Source of the DNA: Notolepis coatsorum
Taxonomy: Eukaryota; Chordata; Actinopteri; Aulopiformes; Paralepididae
Direction of reading: 5' to 3'
DNA length: 64,000 bases
Assembly (NCBI GenBank): GCA_963971535.1
Contig: OZ020599.1
Location: 95,250,048 to 95,314,047, forward strand
The position numbers were made by a program, and so were the translations under genes. Below, in pieces: positions 48,446-59,200 of this stretch (position 1 is the stretch's first letter; every line of letters starts with the position of its first letter). Below the pieces are notes generated by a model that did not search any database, had not been told where the DNA came from, and saw nothing but the letters and a program-made list of their open reading frames with translations.

Positions 48446-49150
48446 ATTTCTGTATGTACACTCGTCGTGACTGTAAATGAGGGAGACCTGAGTTGCCTTT
48501 CAAGTTTAAATAAAGGTTTGAAATTAAATTTAATTAAATTAAATATGCATCCCTCTGTAAGGATTCTGAGGAGGCCCCAAAGTTAGACACCAGTGAGCCA
48601 TATAGGAACACACAAGTTACACAACAAGTGAGGGTCTGACGGTAAGTAGGTAGATACAGTAGGTTAAGTGATATTAATTGTGGCTTTTCATTTGCTTAAA
48701 GAGAATGAATCATTGCCAGTGCTTAGTAAAACGACTCTAATTATGTAGAGCATCACACTTCTGACCATTTGACAGATAATTAAATAACAGTGAACCGCCC
48801 CTTTACATTGCACTGGACAACAGCGACGAACAGCACTCCGAACAGTTACTGAAGACCTCGACAGAGAAAATTTATTGACAAAGCTACTATATTAAGAGGC
48901 CCTTCTTTACGCGCCAGATTTATGTGGATAAAAATGACCTGTTAGTGTTCATTCTGAATCTGTATTGCAATTAATTTTAGCCTACTCACCTGAGGATACG
49001 ACTGGTTATTCCTCTAAATAATCCTTATTATTATGGAGGGGTCTCTCTAGTCTACATTATCAAAACGATGCGCGCGCTCCTTTTACTTCGGAAATACTCT
49101 CGTTTCTACCGGTGTTTTGATCCGTCACTCACGCGCAGGGGGCTCTGCTG
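48446..49150. other. No gene seen
   Basis: AT-rich intergenic DNA without supported features. Frames are short. Confidence 0.5.
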
Positions 49151-49230
49151 TCAGCGCGGTGGAGGGGCGGGGCTTGGTCTCTGCTGTCACTCAGCGCTGT
49201 GGAGGGGCGGGGCTTGGTCTCTGCTGTCAG
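49151..49230. promoter_or_regulatory. Tandem 40-bp duplication with GC boxes
   Basis: Two copies of TCAGCGC, then GTGGAGGGGCGGGGCTTGGT, then CTCTGCTGTCA, each with a GGGGCGGGGC GC box (about 49163-49172 and 49203-49212). It could be part of a promoter, but no transcript start can be tied to it. Confidence 0.35.
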
Positions 49231-49239
49231 CCTCCAGCG

Positions 49240-49420
49240 TGATTTTTTCCCGTAGCCTATGTTTGCGAAGACGCTCTCTGATTGGCTAGCCGCGTACAGC
49301 GAAGACCCTCTCTGATTGGTTTAGCGCCGAAGGGTCTCTTCCGCCTTGTACATAATTATATATTCTCTGCTTCAAAGTGGTTATGCTTTGGCCCTCTTTC
49401 GAAGTGGGTTATGCTTAGAG
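49240..49420. repeat. Partial family F foldback copy
   Basis: TTTTTTCCCGTAGCC and GAAGACGCTCTCTGATTGGC resemble the left end of the copy at 53685; CTCTTTCGAAGTGGGTTATG resembles its centre. Truncated and rearranged. Confidence 0.6.
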
Positions 49421-49458
49421 TTAGGGTTAGGGTTAGGGTTAGGGTTAGGGTTAGGGTT
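49421..49458 (+). repeat. Interstitial telomeric repeat (TTAGGG)6
   Basis: Just over six perfect tandem TTAGGG units, between a family F fragment and an inverted LINE X tail. Confidence 0.97.
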
Positions 49459-49459
49459 G

Positions 49460-49745
49460 ATTGATTGATTGATTGAAAACTTTATTAACAGATTGCAGAA
49501 TGGGTACAATACAGTACAGCTCAATACACACAATTGTTAAGGGAATGCAGACCAGAGAAAGACTTTCGTCTTGTTTACATCAGGGTCCCCCATTTTCAAT
49601 TCATCAGGTTAGGGTTAGGCCCGTCTCACTGAGGTTAAGGTTGGATTTATTAACAACGGAAAGTCTTTCTCTGGTCTGCATCTGTATTGTACCCATTCTG
49701 CAATATGTTAATAAAGTTTTCAATCAATCAATCAATCAATCAATC
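49460..49745. repeat. Two LINE family X 3' ends, inverted to each other
   Basis: The minus copy begins (TTGA)n then AAAACTTTATTAACAGATTG (49460-49605). A plus copy (about 49655-49745) ends AATAAAGTTTTCAATCAATC. Confidence 0.75.
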
Positions 49746-49829
49746 AAGCAATCAATCAATGGTGCGTTGTTTTCTGCTGTTTGAGCGAGAGCTCTTGAGA
49801 CAAGTTGTGCGCCCTCCCCTAATTAGAGG

Positions 49830-49874
49830 CACCTGTTATTCATTGATTGGTCGATAATTACACTCCTATAAAAT
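49830..49874 (+). promoter_or_regulatory. Putative core promoter of the ZP-N/proline-rich gene
   Basis: E-box CACCTG (49830-49835), an inverted CCAAT box ATTGG (about 49846-49850) and a TATA box TATAAAAT (49867-49874), with the start codon 72 nt after the TATA box. A TATA box plus an E-box is the layout of vertebrate zona pellucida genes that respond to the oocyte factor FIGLA. The link to FIGLA is inference. Confidence 0.5.
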
Positions 49875-49945
49875 TACCACCAACATGGATAGCAAGGAGA
49901 TTCGACTTTTGCGGCACACTTACGGCTGTGGTGGCGGGTGTCAAC

Positions 49946-50252
49946 ATGGCGTGGAAAGAGAAATGGGTGTATACAATGTTGCTATATTTAGGTCTTTTTG
50001 TCATTTTAAGACCACTTTGTCGTGGCGCAGAACTGACGAGGATAAAAGTGTCAAAGCCGTCCGTTGCCTTGAAGCTCAAATTTGGAGAAAACTCGACATT
50101 AATTAATGGTCAAGGTAACGGAACCAGTTCAAGTTATGTGCATCATGGAAAGCTCATACTTGGACGCAATTCTCGGCAAGGTGTATTCCTCAAAGAAAGG
50201 ACGTCTGCAAACAATTTATTGAATATGAATGCAGATTACCAATCGGACGTGG
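49946..50252 (+). CDS. ZP-N/proline-rich gene exon 1: signal peptide
   Basis: 102 codons plus one base. The signal peptide is followed by a mature N-terminus with two N-glycosylation sequons (NST and NGT). The donor G|GTATGT (50253) is strong. An upstream in-frame TTG at 49847 is not a credible start in an animal gene. Confidence 0.8.
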
Positions 50253-53200
50253 GTATGTATAACGTTGAACAAAGTAAACTAGCCTACACAATCATTATTC
50301 TATTTACTATTGCCATAATATAATGTAAAATATTATATTAATTGAGTCTTTGTTTGCTATAGTTACCGACTATGTATCCCATATAGCAACATTTATTTCT
50401 TCATATCACAGCCAGGCAAATTAACTTAACTTTTCATTTTACTTACTCAAAAGCATTTTATATGACCTAAACACAAAATCCGGGCTACTTATTTGTCAAA
50501 CACTAATCTGAAGTTGTTGAAATGGTCCGTCTTCTCTCAATTTCAATGGAGTCTGTTTACTGGGTGCATGCCATAATGATCAAATGCACTTAAATTAATA
50601 ACATGTCAACCCAGTAAACGGAAATACTGAAATTGAGAAGATCGACCATTCCAACAACTTCGGGGTAAGTTGAAATAAATTGAAATAAATGTATAGATGT
50701 AGCGGTACTGTCTATCTGTATGTCATGTATGTCATATATGTTATGATGAATTGAAAATGGGGGACCCTGATGTAAACAAGACGAAAGCCTTTCTCTGGTC
50801 TGCATCCCCTTAACAATTGTATGTATTGAGCTGTACTGTACTGTACCCATTCTGCAATCTGTTAATAAACTTTTCAATCAATCAATCAATCAATCAAGTG
50901 TTTGACAAATTATGTTTAGGTAAAATAAAATGCTTCAGAGTAAATGCAATTGCATGATACAGTACATTTTGCTGAGTAAATTTAACTCAAACTGAGTACA
51001 TCTTGAGTAACATTTTACTCACTTGGGCTCAAATGGACTCAGTTTGAGTAAAATTTACTCTGTGAAATGTACTGTGTTGCACGGTAGTTCTAAAGTAAAT
51101 GTCAGTCTATGTTACTTTGCCTGGCTATGATGTTTGATTGAACATTTTATTAACAGATTGCAGAATGGGTATACAGTACGGCTCAATACACACTTAAGGG
51201 GATGCAGACCAGAGATACTTTACATCAGGGTCCCCCATTTTCAATTCATAACATTTATGACATGCACGCAGGGGTGTAAAGTACTTGAGTAATTGTACTT
51301 TGTTACAATACTGAAGTACTGTTTTGGGGGATTTGTACTTTACTCAAGTATTATAGCTTTGTACTTGTACTTTTACTCAATTACATTTCAGAGAAAGAAA
51401 ACTACATACTTTTTACTCATTTAAAATGCAGACCTACAAATCTTGCAGGTCCAATTTTAATTAGTATATTTGTTTCTTTGGTCGAATTAACGTTATTAAT
51501 CCTGCAGCTGCGCTTTATTTAAAAACAGCCAATCAAATCTTTATCAATGGAAAATTAACCCGCCCATTGGTCCTTGTGGAAGACTAGAAAGCGGGGCTCT
51601 TTAATTAAACACCTGCTATCAGAAGAATAGACGGGTCAGAAAAAAAGTTTTAGTACTTGAGTAAAAGTCAAGTTTCTACTTTTAAATGTACTTAAGTGTT
51701 TTTAGCCAGATACTCTGAATTTTGCTTGAGTACGATTTTGAGACGGTACCCATACTTTCACTTAAGTATAATTTCTGGGTACTTTTTACACCCCTGCATA
51801 CATGATATACAGTATTACATCCAGACATTTATGACATACAAGATATACTAATTGAAATATACAGTACTGTTTATTCAGACCGTTAAGAGAATATATACAT
51901 TTGAGGGGGAAGAAACTGTACATTGGGGGGGGGGGGGGGGGGGCGTTTGGACATTACAGGGGCTAGTTTCGAATTGCAGCCTCCCGTAGGTGCTCTTTGA
52001 GAGCGGTTTTGAAGGTGGATAGGGATTCACATTATTTTACGGCTGTGGGTAGGGCGTACCACATTGTTGCATAATTGCGAAACGTGTTTGAGCCAAATCT
52101 GGGTTGAACATGATTTGTGGAACTCCCTCTGGTGTCGTGGTATCTACTTACCTTTGGGAAGTGTTTCGAAGCAATGTGAAGCAAGCATAAGTGTAGCGTA
52201 CATACAGCAGAGAACCAACAAAGTGTTTGTAATGTCTGAAGGTTGGGAGATGCCTAAGGCCAGGCCGGACACACACAGACACACTGAGACCAGTCCAGCA
52301 GTTGAGAAACTGTTGCAAATGGAACCAACGGTGGAATGTACTGGACACTCCATGAAGCTGAAAATCCATGATGCAGAGTCTGTTCCTGGATCTCTGTTCT
52401 TTGTGGATAGGGGTAAGTGTCAATTCACTCATGGATCTTTTGTAACTCAAGTAGGCCTACTTATAGAAATGATAGGCCCATCAGTGGTAGCCTATGGGTT
52501 ACCAGTAAATGTCTTCGCAATTGACAGCACTAACATTTGGCTAAATTGATCTTGCAGGAAGTCTCCTGTCTCCTCTGCCTCTGTCCAAATTGCCTCCAAG
52601 CTGTGGCTATACCATGAGGTCAACGTTGAAGGAGTTAGTCTTGGTTGCACCTTATGATGGCTGCTTTGTCACGCAAGAGGTGGGATATTTAATTGGTGAA
52701 GTGTGTTGTGGGAGGGGATGGTAAAACAGTTGACCCATGATGCAATCATTTTACTGGAATAACTTTCTGTCTCTTGCTTCAGGAGGAAAACTATGTTCTT
52801 CCTTTGCGTTGGTGTGGGTTACAAGTGAGGATGTCATGCCCTGTTATGAAGCCATCCTCACCAAACCCTCCCATGGTCACCTGCCACTCCGGGGGTATGG
52901 TGGTGAAATTGGAATGGGCCGTCTCCGTCGAGGACATTAAAATTAACCGTAAGCACAGCCATTCTCAAATGTAACTTTTAGTATCTCTGGATATTAAAGG
53001 GGGATGTCACCCATTTTAAGAAGTCACATTATTCCTGTACCCAGGACAGTTGAGTCAATATTTGTCTACATGCACTACTTTCTCCTGAAGCTGGAAATGG
53101 GAGATCCCCTAAAATTTGACATCACCTGAATGCAATATCTGGGGCAGCTCCATTGACTGTGAATGGGGCGCTGATGTTGCATGCCCATACGTTCATGTTT

Positions 53201-56200
53201 TCAGATTATGATGCATCCCCTGACTTAGGAAATGGACTTCTGTTGCTCTTTTGCAGTGAGCGGCCAGTGGGAGCCATTGATGACTGTCTCGTCCAAATGT
53301 GGCTTCAGTGTGGTTGTTCATCCAGAGGGTGTGGTTTTATCTGCTCGCTATGCACCCTGTGTGGAAATGAAGGTAAAGCACACTTGCATTGGCAAAAGTT
53401 GTTCTGCGCCATCCTTATGCTTGTGTTGTGCGGAAGAAATGTGCAATATGCTATTTTTGTGGACCCAGTTTTTGTACTACGTTCAAATGTTTCATAGTAT
53501 ACCTTTTTAAAAGAGACACTGTAATTTTATTATTCTTTCCTATGTAAAGTATAATCTAATCCATTGAAGAATGTATTTCCCACATTCACCAGCTGTGCTA
53601 CTACTGTATACTTAATGCTAAACTTGCCTTACATCCAGGAAGTCAGTTTTCAAAATGGCTCAGAGATGCTGCTGCCTTGACTGCGTTATTTTTTTTCGTA
53701 GCCGCATTTTGCAGAGACACTCTCTGATTGGCCACTGACTGACGCTCTTTGATTGGCCACTGACATGTGCGCCCAATCGCGTGACGAGCTGTGTCTTTGC
53801 CCATTTCCGGGTCTAACAGCCTGCAAACTACCTAACGCCTAGTTTATCACTGGTTAAGCTTAGGCGACTCTTTCGAAGTTGGTTACGGTTAGAGTTTGGT
53901 ATCGGGGCTGGTGTTCTATCGCCCTGCTCTAAGACAAACTCTAACCTTAACCAACTTCGAAAGAGTGCCTAAGCTTAACCGGTGTAGAAACGGGCGTCAC
54001 ACGATTGGGCGCACATGTCACATGAAGTGGCCAATCAGAGAGCGTCTCCGCAAAATGCGGCTACGAAAAAAATAAATAGCGCGCCTTGACTAACATAATC
54101 CATTGCACAAGATGTGCATCACCTTTATTCCTATAGCAACAAATTTGAAGATTCCCAGTGGTACAGTATGTACTGCTAGCGCTACACTTTGCTTGCTTCA
54201 TATCACAGCTGGGCAAATTAACACGCTGCACAACTTTGGGGTTAAGTGTTTGACAAATAAGTGGCCCAGATTTAATGTTTTGGTAATCTAAAATGCTTCA
54301 GAGTAGGTAAAACTAAATTACATGACATACCGTCTCCTGGGAGATCTAAAGTTAATTTCAGTCTGTTCATCTGCCCGGCTGTGATATGAAGGCAAGCCGT
54401 AGTGGTACATATACAATATACATGGAAGCCCACAAACATGCAATGATTTCTTCATATTAAAGTGTAGCAGAATATAAATGCTTCCGATAAGATCACAACT
54501 GCAATGTTTGTTAAAATATCGTTCAAGAGAATTGTTTACAATTGTCTTGTGAGGACCCAAGGAAGACTTTCAGTCATTAAATTGGACGCTAATAATAATA
54601 ATAAATCAAATTTATATAGTGCCTTTCATAGAACCCAAGGTCTCTTTACAATCGGGACAAAAAATAGGGCAAGGAAAGTAGGGGGGGAGGGGGAAGAGGG
54701 GATGAGGGAAAGTAGGGGATAATGGACCTAATTTAATCTAAAACTAACTGATGGGGAAAGCCTTGGTGAAGAGGTGTGTTTTTAGAGCGGATTTGAAGGT
54801 GTCCAGGGTTGGGGCGTTGCGGATTTCGGGGGGGAGAGAGTTCCAGAGGGTAGGGGACGCCACGCTGAAGGCTCTGTCCCCAAAAGTCCGTAACCTGGTG
54901 CGAGGGATTGAGAGGAGACCTAGATCAGAGGATCGTAGGTTCCGGGATGGAGTGTACTGGTGGAGGAGATCAGACGGGTACCGGGGGGCGAGGGCATGGA
55001 GGGATTTGTAGGTGAGGAGCAGGAGTTTGAAGGTGATGCGGAACCTGACTGGAAGCCAGTGGAGATGGATGAGGGTGGGGGTGATGTGCTGCCAGGGCTT
55101 GGTGTGAGTGAGAACCCTGGCAGCTGAGTTCTGGACATACTGGAGCCTGTCCAGGGCTTTGCTGGGTACCCCGAACAGGACTCCATTACAGTAGTCCAAC
55201 CGGGAGGTGACAAATGAGTGGATCAGGGTCTCCGCCACAGAGTCTGAGAGTGAGGGTCGGAGACGGGAGATGTTCCTGAGGTGGTAGAAGGCAGACTTGG
55301 TGACAGATTTGATGTGGGAGTGAAATGAAAGTGTGGAGTCAAGGGTGACGCCCAGGTTACGGACTTCGAGAGACTGGGAGATGGAACAGCCGTCAACGTG
55401 GAGGAGGAGATCTCCAACCTTCCCGAGCAGTGCCTTGGGGGCCACAACCATGAGCTCTGTCTTTTTGCTGTTTAGTTTAAGTAATTTGGTTGCCATCCAG
55501 GTTTTTATAGAGTGGAGGCAGTTGACTACAGACTGTGGGGGGAGCTGGGAGGATGGTGAGGTGCTGATGTAGAGCTGAGTATCATCAGCATAACAGTGGA
55601 AGTTGAGTCCGTGGTGACGTATAATCTGACCGAGGGGGAGCATGTAAATGGTGAATAGTAATGGGGATCCTAATAAAACAATGATGCTGATCAAGTCAAC
55701 AGTACGTCCCTGTGACCCCTGTTATTTTTTTGGTAAACTACTGGATCCAATAACTTGCTGTATGCAAGGTAAATGTGGCATATAACTGACATTCATTGTT
55801 TGATTTACACTAGTTGTAGGTAATGCATGCCAACGGTAAAGCAAATGAGAATTACACTAGTGTCTTTCTCTTTTTAATTGAGTAATTATTTGAATATTTA
55901 ACTGTTTTCCATTTAACCCTCTGAAACATTTCTATTTCAGGATGGGATGTTCACCATTGAGCTGACTGGAGAAGGGGAAATTCAAGTTTCTTGTCCATTA
56001 CAGCTGGTCCCTGACCTTGATGACCCACTTCATCCTAAACCCACCCAAAGCCCTACCAAGCAAATTGAAAAAGTGGTGTACCCTCATTATGTTCCCTTTA
56101 CCCTTGCTCCTCACCAACCCCAACAACCAGAGCTCAAGCCAGAGAGTGCATTTGGGACCAAGCCTACACCTGCTGTACAACACCCTTTCAACCCATTCTA

Positions 56201-59200
56201 TCCTCTATTCCCCCCAGAGAATCGTTTACCTGGTATACATCCTCCAGCTCCAGGGGACAGAGAAGGGCAACCAGTCTATCCTCGACCATCTAGGCCAGAT
56301 GCATCTCATGTTGAGAAGCCTACATATAACTCTGTCTTGCCTCCAGTTACCCAAGCTCCTAAGGGCCAAGTACACCAACCATTCTACCAGTACCCTTTCT
56401 ATCCTTATCCATTCTACACACCAGATGAGCCCAAAATGCCTAGAATACCCATCTCTGGCACACAGCTTCCAGCTACTGAAGCTCCTAGGGGCCAGGCACA
56501 TTACCCTCCCTATCCCAACTGGCCTCACAAACCAGAGCCTGTACCTAACCAACCTCAAAAGCCTTTCAACCCATTCTATCCTCTATTCCCCCCAGAGAAT
56601 CCTTTACCTGGTATACATGAAACTGGCCCTCAGAAACATGAACCACCTACAAAGACTCATCCAAATGCCAAAGGACAACCTTTCAACCCATTCTATCCTC
56701 TATTCCCCCCAGAGAATCCTTTGCCTGGTATACATGAAACTGGCCCTCACAAACCTGAACCACCTACAAAGACTCATCCAAATGCCAAAGGACAACCTTT
56801 CAACCCATTCTATCCTCTATTCCCCCCAGAGAATCCTTTACCTGGTATACATGAAACTGGCCCTCACAAACCAGAGCCTGTACCTAACCAACCTCAAAGG
56901 CCAGCCTCTGTCACACAGCTTCCAGCTACTGGTCAGGCACATTACCCTTACCCCCCCTATCCCAACTGGCCTCACAAACCAGAGCCTGTACCTAACCAAA
57001 CTCAAAAGCCTTTCAACCCATTCTATCCTCTATTCCCCCCAGAGAATCCTTTACCTGGTATACATGAAACTGGCCCTCAGAAACATGAACCACCTACAAA
57101 GACTCATCCAAATGCCAAAGGACAACCTTTCAACCCATTCTATCCTCTATTCCCCCCAGAGAATCCTTTGCCTGGTATACTTCCTCCAGCTCCAGGGGAC
57201 CCCAACACATTCTATCCTCGACCATCTAGGCCAGATGCATCTGCATCTCCTGTTGAGAAGCCTACATATACCTCTGTCTTGCCTCCAGTTACCCAAGCTC
57301 CTAAGGGCCAAGTACACCAACCATTCTACCAGTACCCGTTCTATCCTTATCCATTCTACACACCAGATGAGGTCAAAATGCCTAGAATACCGGTGACTGG
57401 CACACAGCTTCCAGCTACTGAAGCTCCTAGGGGCCAGGCACATTACCCTCCCTATCCCAACTGGCCTCACAAACCAGAGCCTGTACCAAACCAACCTCAA
57501 AAGCCTTTCAACCCATTCTATCCTCTATTCCCCCCAGAGAACCCTTTACCTGGTATACATGAAACTGGCCCTCAGAAACCTGAACCACCTACAAAGACTC
57601 ATCCAAATGCCAAAGGACAACCTTTCAACCCATTCTATCCTCTATTCCCCCCAGAGAATCCTTTACCTGGTATACATGAAACTGGCCCTCAGAAACCTGA
57701 ACCACCTACAAAGACTCATCCAAATGCCAAAGGACAACCTTTCAACCCATTCTATCCTCTATTCCCCCCAGAGAATCCTTTACCTGGTATACATGAAACT
57801 GGCCCTCGCAAACCAGAGCCTGTACCTAACCAACCTCAAAGGCCAGCCTCTGTCACACAACCTCCAGCTACTGAAGTGTCAAAGGGTCAAGTGCCCTTTT
57901 ACCCATATCCCTTCTCCCCTCAACAACCCCAGATTCCAAAGCCTGTAACAAACCCTCTTAACCCATCTGCAACAAAGCCAGGACCAACCACACAACCTCC
58001 AGCTACCGAAGCTCCATCTCATGCAGTGCATCCATATAATTTGCCTCGGAACCCTGCAGCAACCCTTCCTGACCCTGTTCCGGCCGTACATTGCTCCCAG
58101 TTTTGTCCATCTGGAGTTTCTAACTGCTGCCCATCCATTTCATTCCATCACCATCATATTGTCCCTGCAGGAATTAAGGGTGATGGCATGATTCCAATGT
58201 ACCCTGGATTTCCATTCCTTCCTGCATCGGAGTACTCCATATCTGGTTATGGAAAAGGGCTTCATCCAAATTCCAAAGGACAACCTTTCAACCCATTCTA
58301 TCCTCCATTCCCCCCAGAGAATCCTTTACCTGGTATACATGAAACTGGCCCTCGCAAACCAGAGCCTGTACCCAACCAACCTCAAAGGCCAGCCTCTGGC
58401 ACACAACTTCCAGCTACTGGTCAGGCACATTACCCTTATCCCCCCTATCCCAACTGGCCTCACAAACCAGAGCCTGTACCTAACCAACCTCAAAAGCCTT
58501 TCAACCCATTCTATCCTCTATTCCCCCAAGAGAATCCTTTACCTGGTATACATGAAACTGGCCCTCAGAAACCTGAACCACCTACAAAGCCTCAACCTTT
58601 CAACCCATTCTATCCTCTATTTCCCCCAGATAATCCTTTACCTGGTATACATGAAACTGGCCCTCACAAACCTGAGCCTGTACCTAACCAACCTCAAAGA
58701 CCAGCCTCTGTCACACAACCTCCAGCTACTGAAGTGCCTAAGGGTCAAGTGCCCTTTTACCCATATCCCAACTGGCCTCACAAACCAGAGCCTGTACCTA
58801 ACCAACCTCAAAAGCCTTTCAACCCATTCTATCCTCCATTCCCCCCAGAGAATCCTTTACCTGGTATACATGAAACTGGCCCTCGCAAACCAGAGCCTGT
58901 ACCCAACCAACCTCAAAGGCCAGCCTCTGGCACACAACTTCCAGCTACTGGTCAGGCACATTACCCTTATCCCCCCTATCCCAACTGGCCTCACAAACCA
59001 GAGCCTGTACCTAACCAACCTCAAAAGCCTTTCAACCCATTATATCCTCTATTCCCCCAAGAGAATCCTTTACCTGGTATACATGAAACTGGCCCTCAGA
59101 AACCTGAACCACCTACAAAGCCTCAACCTTTCAACCCATTCTATCCTCTATTTCCCCCAGAGAATCCTTTACCTGGTATACATGAAACTGGCCCTCACAA

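Noticed and set aside
49847-49945. In-frame TTG start 99 nt upstream of the ATG of the ZP-N gene
   Set aside because: It is not an animal start codon in this context, and it would overlap the TATA box and destroy the signal peptide position.
52064-52240. 5' extension of the exon 2 frame
   Set aside because: This part is inverted LINE family X sequence. The exon is taken to start at the AG at 52240-52241, which also fits the phase of exon 1.
58101-58160. Zinc-finger reading of the Cys/His island
   Set aside because: Spacing CX3CX6CC followed by HHHH does not fit a classical finger, and the protein is predicted to be secreted.
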